Translations under genes and position numbers: made by a program
Source: Gonocerus acuteangulatus
Lineage: Eukaryota; Arthropoda; Insecta; Hemiptera; Coreidae
Direction of reading: 5' to 3'
Assembly: GCA_946811695.1 (NCBI GenBank)
Contig: OX328123.1
Span: forward strand, 118,303,602 to 118,367,601
Length of the DNA: 64,000 nucleotides
Shown here: piece after piece, positions 43,459 to 54,040 of the stretch
Layout: every line of letters begins with the position of its first letter
How positions within the stretch are numbered: the first letter of the stretch is position 1
The notes under the pieces: model-generated
The model's input: the letters and a program-made list of their open reading frames with translations, nothing else
The model's database searches: none
What the model was told of the DNA's origin: nothing

Positions 43459-45502
43459 TAAATTTTTTTTTTTTTTTTTTTAGAATTTATTGTGCGTCGA
43501 CTACAATGGCCTTAAGCACAATACCCTACTGTTTAAGTTAGCCGAATATTATATAATGTTAGAATCATTACTAATGTTTATATTTTACAATACTATATTT
43601 TAATCCAAATTTCTATATATATTTTTTATTTCAAGGGATGTTACATTTTTAGATATGTTTGTGTGCTTTAATAAATTTAAGGTAATCAATAATATTCTGA
43701 TATTTTTCTGTTTTATTCAAAATCTCTCTGCTGTTAATATCAAACCTATCCCTGGCTCTTTGTAACTGGGAGCATTCCGCTAAAATATGATCCACGGTAA
43801 GTACATCACAACAATGATTACACGCTGGACGACGCCTACCGACAAGATGATGGCCATGTGTTAGACGTGTGTGTCCAATACGCAGCCTTGTTATTACCAC
43901 TGAGTCTCGTCTACAAAGGTCATCGTAGACTATTGTAGAGCGAACGGAGGGATAAAAAGTCCTCAAGTGGGTTGTGCTTGTTTCCCATCTTCTTTGCCAC
44001 TGTTCCCATAATAGTTCTTTTATTTGGCGTTTCACGTCTCCAGGGTGTGAGCAAGAATTCGCCGAGAGGGCCATTGAAGTCGCTTCCTTAGCTAAGATGT
44101 CTGCTTTTTCATTTCCTAGGATTCCTGCATGGCCTGGAACCCATATGAACGAAACTTGTTTCCCCAGTAGCTGTAATGTCCCCAGCGAATCATGAACAGC
44201 TCGAAGGAGTGGGTCCTTAGTGAACTTGTCATGAATCGCCAAGAGTGCACTATTTGAATCACTACAGATTACAACATTTCCCTCGAGGTTCATACACTGA
44301 TTCATAGCTTCCTTTATCGCCATCAGTTCGGCATGGTAGACACTAGTACATGTTGATAATGGAGTCCTTATGCCGGTTCCATGAGGCATGAGGATCCCAA
44401 AACCAACACCCCTTTCTGTCTTGGAGCCATCGGTGAATACTTGATGAAACCTTCTAAAATCTTGTATTTTTTCTTGGAAGAGTGCTTTGTAGATTTGTGG
44501 CGGCGTATCACTTTTTTTAAGCGCCCCTAATGACAAGTCAATATCTGGGTTTTTTAACGTCCATGGGCTTATTGATGGTTTTGGAGTTTTTAATATTTCT
44601 TGAACGCTGCTTTCATATTTTTCATATATTTCCTTATCACGGACTGCTAATGATCTCGTTCTGGATCTTAATCTTTGAAAATTTTCTATTGTAGTATGAT
44701 CAGTAATGCAGGGATTGAGGAAATGGTCTCTCTTCGTCCGAATACTTGTCAAGTAGGTAAGTGTTATTTGCTCCCGTCTTATGTTAGGAGGTAGATGGCC
44801 TGATTCCGCGTAGATAGCTTCAAGTGGGCTAGTCCGGAAAGACCCAATGGCAATGCGGAGGCCGAGGTTGTAAACTCTATCCAGCTGAAGCAACCAAGAT
44901 CTTCGCGCCGAACCATATACAGGGCATGCATAGTCAAGTCTTGATCTAATGAGTGCATCAAAAATTCTTAATAGCATTGACTTTTCTGCACCCCATTTAA
45001 ATTTTGACAAACATTTTATCACATTGATAGCACCACTGCACTTTTTAACCAAATATTGAATGTGAGCTTTCGACCGTAGCTGTGAGTCCAGGATAACACC
45101 GAGAAACTTGTGGTTCGCCTTTATGGTAATTGGTGTAATACCAATTTTTAATTCAGGGGCGTCATGTGCTTTCCACAATCTGCAGAAATGCATTGCAACT
45201 GTTTTTGTTGCCGAGAAAGTGTAGCCTATTTCTTCAGCGTTACGAACAATAAGGTCAATTGTGTCCTGCAAACAATTCACATTATTATCCGACGCATCAT
45301 GGCTCACAAATGAGGATAGATCGTCAGCGAAGAGAGAACACCCCACAGGCCCCCGCACTTCTCTGGTAATACCATTTATTGCAATCAGGAATAACGTTAC
45401 ACTTAGGACAGATCCCTGAGGTATACCATTCCCCTGCTCCCTACGTGAAGACAGTTTGTCTGATACCCTTACTCTAAAGTACCTTTCCTCCAGAAACAAT
45501 TC

Positions 45503-45505
<3 letters not shown>
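43459..45505 (-). mobile_element. I-like LINE, 3' half, open frame
   Basis: The tail appears as a plus-strand T run at 43,459-43,481. The ORF runs 45,499-43,649 and is cut at its 5' side by a TA tract (45,506-45,564). The upstream RT, endonuclease and ORF1 are missing. Its sequence is clearly distinct from the LINEs at 4.3-7.9 and 61.6-63.2 kb, so a different family. Confidence 0.85.
43649..45499 (-). CDS. LINE ORF2 C-terminal half (RT palm, RNase H, zinc knuckle)
   Basis: 616 codons without a stop. NGIPQGSVLS (24-33) is RT motif B and FADD (57-60) the catalytic motif C, with Phe in place of Tyr. RNase H is at about 352-475 with D357 (FTDGSK), E391 (YHAEL), D414 (CSDSNSAL) and D467 (NEKADILAKE), plus the typical FIWVPGHAGI. 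The C-terminus has RIGHTRLTHGH and CNHCCDVLTVDHILAEC. The first ATG is internal to the original protein because the copy is 5'-truncated. No fingers domain means no active enzyme, though RNase H looks intact. Confidence 0.88.
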   Translation of the reverse strand: MFLEERYFRVRVSDKLSSRREQGNGIPQGSVLSVTLFLIAINGITREVRGPVGCSLFADDLSSFVSHDASDNNVNCLQDTIDLIVRNAEEIGYTFSATKTVAMHFCRLWKAHDAPELKIGITPITIKANHKFLGVILDSQLRSKAHIQYLVKKCSGAINVIKCLSKFKWGAEKSMLLRIFDALIRSRLDYACPVYGSARRSWLLQLDRVYNLGLRIAIGSFRTSPLEAIYAESGHLPPNIRREQITLTYLTSIRTKRDHFLNPCITDHTTIENFQRLRSRTRSLAVRDKEIYEKYESSVQEILKTPKPSISPWTLKNPDIDLSLGALKKSDTPPQIYKALFQEKIQDFRRFHQVFTDGSKTERGVGFGILMPHGTGIRTPLSTCTSVYHAELMAIKEAMNQCMNLEGNVVICSDSNSALLAIHDKFTKDPLLRAVHDSLGTLQLLGKQVSFIWVPGHAGILGNEKADILAKEATSMALSANSCSHPGDVKRQIKELLWEQWQRRWETSTTHLRTFYPSVRSTIVYDDLCRRDSVVITRLRIGHTRLTHGHHLVGRRRPACNHCCDVLTVDHILAECSQLQRARDRFDINSREILNKTEKYQNIIDYLKFIKAHKHI

Positions 45506-45567
<62 letters not shown>

Positions 45568-45600
45568 CTTTCCTCCAGAAATATGTCTAAATATATAAAA
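45481..45600. repeat. (TA)n flanked by a direct duplication
   Basis: ACCTTTCCTCCAGAAA and TCTAAATATATA occur on both sides of a 59-bp TA tract (45,481-45,507 and 45,566-45,596). The LINE coding end was thus duplicated around the microsatellite, as expected from slippage or unequal exchange within the TA tract. Confidence 0.8.
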
Positions 45601-46615
45601 TATAAATATGAAATATGTCAATAAAATATTAATATACAACACATGAATATGAAATTAAAATTAATTTCGTTTAGAGGCTGCTGCTCAAATTCAGGAACAT
45701 AAATATTCTTTAGGTCCACCCGACAAACCTATGTATTGTACTGTATAACATACAGTCTTCTTTTTCGTACATGGCCACCGTACACTTCTTCACCGTTCAC
45801 CGTACGCCAGCGGACACTTCTTTGTAACGCTTCTTTTTTTCAGTTTAGTCATCGCTATAACAACGTCCTGTAATCCTCACCTGCTGAAATGTATATGCGA
45901 GGCCATCTTAAATCTTATCCTACAGGATATTCATGTAAAAAAGGATAGGCAATCACACAAATAGTGGCACTGTACCTAGCAGATGAGGACCAATTTTCAC
46001 TCTTCTCATTTATTCTACTATTGAATAAACTCACCCACATACTCATAGATGATAGCATAGTAAGATAGAGAAAAAAAAATGCAAATATCTCATATCTGTA
46101 AGACTTACGTGAGTTCTGGGACAGCACCTGAGAGGTGACGAGGGCAGCCTCTGACAATGATGAGCTCACAAAAAGGCGCCAATGCGACTGGTCGGTGGAA
46201 AAACGGATATCCGGAAGATACCAGAGCGGAGAGCCCGCCGAAACACGGCTGCCAACCGTAATCCAAAAAATAAAAAAAATTATACAACACTCAGGTGCGC
46301 GCCACTAACGGAGGGATATTCATTCGCTCATCTTATGATATTGAAGTGATATAATTGAGGCCTAAAGGCTTTACCAACTAACTTGAGACTTATTATTCCT
46401 TTAAGAGAGTTCCAATGCAATTATGAACTCTTGTAGGTAACGACCTATTTCCCTTCGTCTACTTTAACCTCATAACGGACAAAAAGGGAGCGAGGAAATG
46501 TTTAAACCCTTTCTGCCTTTCAAAGTCTGGACAATAATCCTCAGTCAGTTATGCGTTGAAACTTTCAAAGTAAAGTTAAATCAACGTTCATTTTTAATTG
46601 AGTTCTTATTTCAGG
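45601..46615. other. Unassigned DNA
   Basis: No recognised coding or repeat content. Confidence 0.35.
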
Positions 46616-46616
46616 T

Positions 46617-46850
46617 TTAATTTTTTTATTTCTTTATTTTGCTTCTCTATTTATTTATTTTTTAGTTACTATTATTGCCCCCCCCCCACGCATAAAATAA
46701 CTATAAATACAACTGTGTGAGAAAATGAAGTTAACTTCTACAAACGGCAAAAAACATGTCTACTTTGTATTAACGTGTAGTATTTATTATGTTAAAGCTG
46801 TTAAGTCGCCATAGTTGCGAGCTAACTGAAATAAATAAATTATTTCAGGT
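46617..46850 (+). mobile_element. LINE 3' UTR remnant
   Basis: Matches 60,330-60,472 plus 61,090-61,200: TTATTTCTTTATTTTG, CCCCACGCATAAAATAA, AACTGTGTGAGAA, AAACATGTC, GCTGTTAAGTCGCCATAGTT, then (AAAT)n. This uninterrupted copy shows where the jockey tail entered the copy at 60.4 kb. Confidence 0.65.
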
Positions 46851-46859
46851 TAATAATAT

Positions 46860-47160
46860 GATTTCGAATTTATTATAGGGTGAAAATTAGGGTCTAGAAT
46901 ATTTTAACTTTTGTTTTAATAAAATCTTGCGTTTGAACTCATTGCGTTTTTCTAAGATGTTATAGTTCTTTTGTGTTTAATTACAAGACAATTAACGAAA
47001 ATAAAGAAAAAAATATTTGGCACAATTTATCATGTTTCTTGCCTCATAAGAAGAAAATTCGCTTATAATAAACGCAGAACATAGGAATCCTGATGTAACG
47101 AAATAAGCAGAAGTTTAATAATCCACTGGTTATTGAATAACCGCCCGTTAAAATCTATAC
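46860..47160. other. Unassigned DNA
   Basis: Nothing recognised. Confidence 0.35.
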
Positions 47161-47163
47161 ACC

Positions 47164-47166
<3 letters not shown>

Positions 47167-47238
<72 letters not shown>

Positions 47239-47240
47239 AT
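47167..47240. repeat. (TA)n(TG)n microsatellite
   Basis: About 25 TA units then about 11 TG units. Confidence 0.95.
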
Positions 47241-47391
47241 GTGCAGAAGGTATATTTATAAAACAGAGGGGCAGAGAAATTTTTCCAGCCAACTAAATAA
47301 TTCCAAACCTGTTTGACATTTTACAAACTCTTAAAATGAAATCAGTTTTCTCAAGCCCATAATCTTTCCTTACTTTTTCCCCCATTTTATA

Positions 47392-47523
47392 AGCAAGGTT
47401 CCTCCCTCCCCCTATAGGGAGGAAACCCGCTTATAAGGTTGACCTTACGACGCAATACTGCCTTCTAGAAAAGTTCTCGTTTCAGACCCCATAGATCACC
47501 GAAATATAGGTGGGAGTCAAATT

Positions 47524-47567
<44 letters not shown>
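47392..47567 (-). mobile_element. Helentron-like family 1 3' fragment, split by a Tigger-like element
   Basis: The plus strand has GGTTCCTCCCTCCCCCTATA then GGGAGG, the CTTATAAGGTTGACC arm and a TA tract (47,526-47,567). The remaining TA and the inward block (GTACTTAAAATCGTATGATT, AATTGAAATATTTTC) resume at 49,140, after the inserted element. Confidence 0.65.
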
Positions 47568-47570
<3 letters not shown>

Positions 47571-49137
47571 GAAGGTGTTGTACCTCTGACCGTCTTGTAC
47601 CTTTGACCACCGAGGCTGTCGCGGCACGTAGGAGCATTTTATAAATTTAGGTGTAATTAGTGTTTAGCTCCTTCACTAGAGGAGGGCTTGTGTAACCTAC
47701 TTTGGATTATTCAAGTCAAAGAAGATTCTTGCAAAAAAATACTTATCCATTTCTATGTAAGTTATTTATTGATGACGTTTTGCCTCATAATATTTTTTGT
47801 ATTAAGTCTTTTTAGATGGAAATCATTTGACAACGTAGCTATTACAATAAGAAATATGGCGTAGCTTCTGAAATTGATTTATCTTAACCCTAGAATATTT
47901 AGCATGCTTTTTAATTTGCACTACCAGAGTGTTGTACCTCTGACCACGACTAGTTGTTGTACCTTTGACCAGGTCAAAGGTACAATACACCTCAGTGATT
48001 TTTACTTAATTTAACTTTTATGTTCTTCTGCTACATATTTTAAAAATATACTTAATATTGGTTGCTTCAATTGTTCAAAAAATTTAAAAAATAATAAAAT
48101 AAGTTCAAAATGGCTTTATCAATCCTCAGTGAAGCAGTTCGAACCTATCACCCCTTATCGTTCCACTTGAAGTTGTAAGACCTCATCGAAAAGTGCAGGC
48201 AAGGAAAATGTCAAATAGGGGCCGGCCTAAAGGGAAACCTCGTATCCTGACAGATATTCCTGAAGAGCTAATTTTTGAAGGTGAAAAAAGAAAACGAAAG
48301 CTCCATCCTAAACGTAAGACACCACATACAAATAAACCCCTTCCTAAAAAAGAGGTAAACAAAAAGGAAATTATTCTAATGACAGTTCAGATTTTGATAC
48401 TGACACCGAAATTTCTTCAGGAGGAAGTGACGTTGATCTGTCTGATAAATGTCGTAAGTTAAGTCGATGACCAGCAACAATTTGAAAAATATGATTTGAA
48501 AAAAGGAAATTTTATACTTGTTAAAAATAAAAGTAAAAAGACTATTATATATTTACTCAGAGATCTGTGGAATTAAATGTCCAATGTTTAAGATCCAATA
48601 TTTGAAAAAAACAAACTTTAAGTGACAAGTTTATGAGAGAAGATGAAAATTTGTATGATATTGATGTTGAAGACATTGTGGCTAAACTTCCATACCCTAC
48701 TATTGCTAGAGGATCTGCTTGACAGTAAAAACGTTTATCGATTTGACTGGATTTTTCAGCATATTAAGCATAATATAATATCAATAATAGCTTTTTATTA
48801 TGCTTACATCCATGTCCTGTATTTATTAAACTTACAATTAATTATAATATTACTCCATACAATTTTTTTTTTCTGCACTGCTGTGTTACATGGTCAGAGG
48901 TACAACACCCCGTGGTCAAAGGTACAACTACATGTTGTACCTTTGACCACTGTACGATTATTTTTTTTAAAAATTAATAAAAAATATTAAATGTAAAGTT
49001 AGAACCTTGAAAAAATTAAATATGATAAACAATAGAATACAAATTACAATAAAACAAAAAAAAATGAATTTAGCATTAATATTCCAGCTAAAAAAAATTC
49101 AATTGTGCAAAGTGGTCAAAAGTACAAAACCTTCCCC
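47568..49137 (+). mobile_element. pogo/Tigger-like DNA transposon inserted in (TA)n
   Basis: Termini GGGAAGGTGTTGTACC at 47,569 and, inverted, AGTACAAAACCTTCCCC ending 49,137, with TA on both sides. The word GTTGTACCTTTGACC or a close variant occurs nine times, in both orientations, at the ends and in two internal clusters (47,931-47,985 and 48,892-48,950). Length 1570 bp. Only a C-terminal piece of a transposase is left, so it is non-autonomous. Confidence 0.75.
48193..48770 (+). pseudogene. Tigger/pogo-like transposase C-terminal tail
   Basis: Plus frame from 48,193: MSNRGRPKGKPRILTDIPEE, then a Lys/Arg-rich stretch. After a frameshift near 48,380 there is an acidic part (SDFDTDTEISSGGSDVD) and KYDLKKGNFILVKNKSKK. 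Further shifted pieces read EDIVAKLPYPTIARGSA. GRPKGK-ILTDIPE followed by FILVKxxxKK and LPxPTIARGSA is the tail order of Tigger-type transposases. The DDE catalytic core is absent. The acidic/basic composition suggests a nuclear protein. Confidence 0.6.
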
Positions 49138-49139
49138 TA

Positions 49140-49720
49140 TATATATATCAAAGGTCTTTGATTTTGAATTTGGTACTTAAAATCGTATGATTTAATTGAA
49201 ATATTTTCTATTTCTTTAAAATTCATCTCAAGTGAGAGAATTACAGTAGTGTGCTTCCATGAAAACATTATTGCTGGTGTGATCTGGAAAGTTGAGAATA
49301 AATACAATTAACATTTGGACGTATCCAAAAAGGTTTATAACATGTCATTGTTCGGCTCGTATTTCTCCAACCATTGATGATACGCCATTTGCGTTTGCAT
49401 TTCAAATGAGGTTTGTCATGAGGATGACCCCGGCTATGGAGGAAAGATGTGAACGCGCTAAAATGCATCGGGATCAACGTTTTTTACTGAAAGGTAATTA
49501 TGCTGTTGAATTTAATAAGAAAAAAACAAGCATTAAACAAAACTATAATATAATAGAAAAATGAACAAAAAGAAGAGTTCAAATAATTTCGAACAGGTTT
49601 TTAAATAAAATCACACTAAAGAAAATTACTTTAAACCCGTTTTGAAGCAATTGCATGAGTTTTTGAAGAGTCAACTTACTACAATTTTAAACAGTCTACG
49701 AGATATTTAAATAAATATAC

Positions 49721-49780
<60 letters not shown>

Positions 49781-49790
49781 GTCTGTTTTC
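49140..49790 (-). mobile_element. Rest of the split Helentron-like copy plus (TA)n
   Basis: After the Tigger-like insertion, blocks similar to 23,740-23,830 in reverse are visible to about 49,250. A 90-codon plus frame (49,292-49,564; CHCSARISPTIDDTPFAFA) is not recognised and may be chance. TA tract at 49,728-49,775, followed by a TCTGTCTGTTTTCCATCTGT module like that after TA tracts in other Helentron-like cores. Confidence 0.4.
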
Positions 49791-49879
49791 CATCTGTTGG
49801 TCTGTTTGTTCCTTATACAAATCCACACCGTTTGACCAATGTGGACCAAACATGGCACACATGTACGTCTTGATTCGGG

Positions 49880-50040
49880 AAGTCTCGTAGCCTAGGCCAA
49901 AATCATCTAGGATTCACGGCTCGGAGGTCGCGGGTTCGAAACTGTCAATTACAGAAGAATTAATTGTCAGAAAACGTCATTTTCTTTCCAGTGTTGCCCC
50001 TCCTTCTAAGGAGAAGGGCAATACAAAACTTTTTTTTTTG
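49880..50040 (+). mobile_element. tRNA-derived SINE (third type)
   Basis: CGTAGCCTAGGCCAAAATCA (A-box region) and GGTCGCGGGTTCGAAACTG (B box GGGTTCGAAAC) at the usual spacing. A body with TTAATTGTCAGAAAACGTCA follows, with a hairpin-like end TGCCCCTCCTTCTAAGGAGA and AGGGCAATACAAAAC and a T run. No other copy in the window, so the family is defined only by its Pol III boxes. Confidence 0.5.
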
Positions 50041-50235
50041 CGAAAAGTTTTTCTTTTTAGAAAAAAACTTTTTAGTTTTAACCTTTGTGAGTTTATCTTA
50101 ATGATAGACTTATATACTAACAGTTTGGACAAATATCATATAAGACCATATCTTGTAAGATAAATGTTCTGAATATTTGTTGAAAAAGGCAACACTGTGC
50201 TCTAACAAGAATTTGGACTAATATCGTATAAGTAA

Positions 50236-50440
50236 GGCCGGCCATACACGTTCCGGTATACCGGAGAGGTTTACCTCTACAGGTACACGAGCGTGCGTGC
50301 CAGCCCTTCCGGCCTGGCCAGGTATACCTGGACAGGTATACCGGAGAAGAATTGAAATTCAATTCTTTTTACCTGCGCACGCGAGTAGACCAGAACGTGT
50401 GTGTGAGTCATCCGGTATACCTGCGCAGGTGTGAGATTAG
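50236..50440. repeat. GC-rich foldback-like repeat (MITE candidate)
   Basis: GGCCATACACGTTCCGGTAT, TACCGGAGAGG, CCAGGTATACCTGGACAGGT, CAGAACGTGTGTGTGAG and CCGGTATACCTGCGCAGGT are self- and mutually palindromic. A related patch (TTTACCGGAGCGTGTGTGG, TTATACCGGAGAGGTACACC) is at 56,587-56,645. GC content stands far above the surroundings. Confidence 0.45.
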
Positions 50441-50449
50441 TTTAGGCGA

Positions 50450-51165
50450 ATTCTCCGACTAAAGAGCTTTGTTTTGTGCTTAATTCACAATCACAGGCGT
50501 GCCACAGGCCTTGTAGCCCCGTGGTAAGGAGTAATACTACCTTGTGTAATCAAAATCAAAGTAATTTTCTCCAATTTATGGATTGCGAATAAATCAATAT
50601 TTTTCAATTCTTTGTATCACACCTACGTTTTTTATGGTATGTCAGAGTATCCAAAAAAAAAAAAACAAGTTTTAATTCTTCGAAAACAAAATGGCGGCGC
50701 TGTGTCTGACGAACGTAAACCCTCTTTTTTCACGGGGTATAGTCTGCAGGTGGCAATTTTTAATCTAGAGCAAAAATCGAATTATTTTGAAATAAAAAAG
50801 TAATATCCAGTAAATTACGTAGGATTTTAAAAAAATATTAACTTTTTCGAAAATGGTAAAGAATTCTTCATTTTCTATGAAACCTCTGTCATAACATCGT
50901 TATAATTCAATTAATCGAAATATCCTACGTACTTTACCAGCAAATATCATTAGGAAGCTGCAATTAAAATTTGAAGTTGATCGAGTGAAAATTGAAGGCT
51001 CTAGTGTATCGTCCGATTTGAAAAACAATAGTTTCAATACATTAGTTCATGAACTGAAAGGTTTTTTTCTATTTAACTTTTTTTTTTAGAACATAACTTT
51101 TAAGATTAAAAAAAATGATTTTTGAAATGTACCTGGACTTTAGTTGAAAAATCGAATGTTTGGCA
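50450..51165. other. Unassigned DNA
   Basis: Nothing recognised. Confidence 0.35.
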
Positions 51166-51169
51166 CATT

Positions 51170-51376
51170 TTAAAAGTCCGACTCGCAGGAACTGCGTCAT
51201 CTTAGCGCGGTTACAAACATCTCGAAGAAATGGAATAGATTAGAATCACAAATCACAGGAAACTGACAGTAGCCAACATACACAGAAGCGGATAATTCTT
51301 AATCTGTATAAGTCAATACAATTATGTACTGAAAACGTACTTACTCTTCGACTACTGCTGAGAAGGCTCTATGCTA
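51170..51376 (+). mobile_element. Helentron-like family 1 5'-end fragment
   Basis: AAAGTCCGACTCGCAGGAAC at 51,172, followed by about 200 bp of the conserved 5' region (ACATCTCGAAGAAATGG, GAAGCGGATAATTCTTAATC), then an abrupt switch to a new 5' end at 51,378. This is the same head-to-tail order as at 8.9-14.6 kb, but the first unit is cut short. Confidence 0.75.
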
Positions 51377-52279
51377 AAAAGTCCGACTCGAAGGAACTTC
51401 GTCATCTTAGCGCGGTTCCCTACATCTCGAAGAAATGGATTAGATTAGGCATCACAAATCGCAGGAAACTGACAGTAGCCAACTTACAATGAATAATACG
51501 GATAATTCTCAATCCTCATTCTGCCTGAATAAGTCAATACAATTGTGTACTCAAAACATACTCACTCTTCGACTACTGCACAGAATGCTCTATTTCGAAC
51601 CAAAAATTCGTTGTCATTTTAAGTTTCTTTTGTTTTCCTAGCAAATTCATTTTACTGTTATAATCAACTGCAATTTAAAACAAAAAACAACCAATTAAAA
51701 AGTGAGATAAACAAAGACAAAACCCCGTTTAAAACAACAAAATAAACATTTTTTAAGTTTCTTCTGAACCTTTTTTGTAGAGAATTTAGTAATCATTCGA
51801 ATGGTCACCTTCCACTTACCACGATTTCCCAACCGTTATCGAGATATTTACGAAAAATGTGTGAAGATCCGAAAACTTAATGTCTATTAATATGCCCACC
51901 TATATTTTTTGGCATACTTCCTTAACTCCAAATATAACCAAAATTTAAAAATCTTAGTTGGGATTAATTTCCAATATGTAGAAAATATTTCAATTGAATC
52001 CCGCGATTCTAAGTACTCACAAAAAAATAAGGACTTACAAAAACATTGATTCTTTTTTTCTCAAAAACGGTTACAGATATCGCCTTAAAAATGGTTTTAT
52101 TCGTTTTCCTATGTTATGAAACCTATAAAACAAGTACCTGCAAGCATATGAACTCAAAAACGTAAGCGTTACGATTTTTTTGCGCGAATTTCGCCCCAAA
52201 CCTTTCAAATTAGAAGACAGATTTTTGTACCAAATTTCATCAAAATCGGCCCAGCTTGATAGAGCGTTAACAGACAAGC

Positions 52280-52342
<63 letters not shown>

Positions 52343-52447
52343 AATTTGAGCCACCTATATTTTCGTGATCTATAGGGCCTGAAACATGTAAGTTTCTAGT
52401 CGGCACTTCCGGATTGCGTCGTGAGGTCAACCTAGGCGCTAAAACTA
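51377..52447 (+). mobile_element. Helentron-like non-autonomous element, family 1
   Basis: 5' end AAAGTCCGACTCGAAGGAAC at 51,378 and TTAGCGCGGTTCC. TA core about 52,275-52,340. The 3' arm (GTCGGCACTTCCGGATTGCG) ends AGGCGCTAAAAC at 52,436-52,447, with most of the terminal hairpin deleted (AACCTAGGCGC). Confidence 0.7.
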
Positions 52448-53064
52448 TTCCGCCACATATACAATTTATATAATTGTGATTAATTATGGAAGCATTTAAA
52501 CCCATAAAAAATAAAATGGTAAGAAATGTTACACGGTAGTATTGCCAATTAAAGTAATTATGTCTGTCTGAAAACGGAACCAAATTCTCGAGGATTGCAT
52601 TGAAATTTACAGATCAGAACCCTGTTTGTGGCGAATTAAGAGCAATAGTCCGGGTGCTACAAGGCCAATTTCATCGAAATACTGCAAATTGTGATAAGAA
52701 GGTTTCCTTTGGCAGAATTGTAGGTTATGATAATACAATTAATTTAAGAAGGGGAGGCATCTCAAAAATTCTTCTGGATTCAAAATGGCGGCGGTTATTC
52801 ATAATAATGTTATACTATGTGATTGATTGTAATTTTCTTTCTACCCATCGTGTTTGGTGTCGATTTATATGTTTTCTAGGTCGCCAAGTTCATTTATGAC
52901 AACGACATATGGATAAAATCAATATAGATTACTTAATTTTAAATCACAAAGTCACACACACACATAATAGAATAATGCCAAAACTCTACTTTTATTAATT
53001 CCTTATTGCACTAAATTAATAAAAGTAGAGTTTCCCTAATCCAATAATTACTAATATACTTGAA

Positions 53065-54040
53065 CGGATACATCAGATGACTAAAGTAATAACTATATAT
53101 TGGCTCCCAGGACACGAGGACTTAGGACAAAGCACCAAAGCTGACGTACTTGCACGGACGACAGCAAGACAAAACTATCACTATATACACAATAATACAC
53201 TACAAGATTTGCAAGCTGAGGCCACAAGGTTAATTACAGGAAACTGGCAGCACTCTTGGCACATGACGACAGAGAACAAACTCAGAGAAATAAAACAAAC
53301 AGTTTGTGAATGGCCTTCAAGCAAAAGAAACAATAGGAGAGAAGAAGTTGTACTTTGTCGCTTACGAATCGGCCATTCACGGCTGACACACTTACACCTC
53401 ATGACGACACAGGACAGACCGAAATGTGAACACTGTAATTCAACACTGACCATTAAACACCTACTGACAGAATGTATACTTAGACAGAACTATGACTTAC
53501 CGTACAATATGACAGAACTACTAGGTGATAGGAGCCAATATATAGGACAAATATTTAACTACCTCCAGAAGACTAACCTACTTGACAAATTATAAAATGA
53601 CCTCTATGACTAAATTAGCAACAACACATCAACTTAGAAAAAAAAAATAAAAAAAAATAAATAAAAAAAAAAAAAATAAGAGAGAAAAGAGAAGATGTTA
53701 TGTATTCCATTAAAATAAAAATTATACTTACATTCACTACCAACATACGGCCAAATACTAAAACCTTATTGACAGACACACAAACCATTATTACAAAGCC
53801 AATACTAATACATTACACTCTAAACAAGTTTACATAAAACAAATTTAACATTCTTGTATTATTTTATACATGTTCATGTAATATTTTTTAAAAGTTGAAT
53901 CGCCTAGCCGCTACAACTTATTAAATAATAAATATTGCACTAAATTCTACGATAATTCCTGTAACAGTTAAATGTACATGCTTTATAAAGTTTTGGCGTT
54001 AATGATACCAGAGGTTGACGCGCTTTAAAAATAAAAATAA
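53065..54040 (+). mobile_element. I-like LINE 3' fragment
   Basis: 5'-truncated inside RNase H. The CDS ends at 53,595, followed by a UTR with A-rich interruption (53,638-53,680), TCGCCTAGCCGCTACAACTT and the end GGCGTTAATGATACCAGAGG then TTGACGCGCTTTAAAAATAA. The same end (GGCGTTAATGACC..GGTTGACACGCCTTAAA) closes the LINE at 63,640-63,720. Confidence 0.8.
53077..53595 (+). CDS. LINE ORF2 C-terminus (end of RNase H and zinc knuckle)
   Basis: 172 codons open to the natural stop. IYWLPGHEDLGQSTKADVLA is the end of RNase H with its last Asp. After it come the WPSSKRNNRREEVVLCRL basic block, RIGHSRLTHLHLMT and the intact knuckle CEHCNSTLTIKHLLTEC with NYDLPYNMTELLGD. It begins at almost the same residue as the copy at 42,640. 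The two are therefore either sister insertions with similar truncation points or segmental relatives. No enzymatic activity is expected because the domain is partial. Confidence 0.82.
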   Translation: MTKVITIYWLPGHEDLGQSTKADVLARTTARQNYHYIHNNTLQDLQAEATRLITGNWQHSWHMTTENKLREIKQTVCEWPSSKRNNRREEVVLCRLRIGHSRLTHLHLMTTQDRPKCEHCNSTLTIKHLLTECILRQNYDLPYNMTELLGDRSQYIGQIFNYLQKTNLLDKL

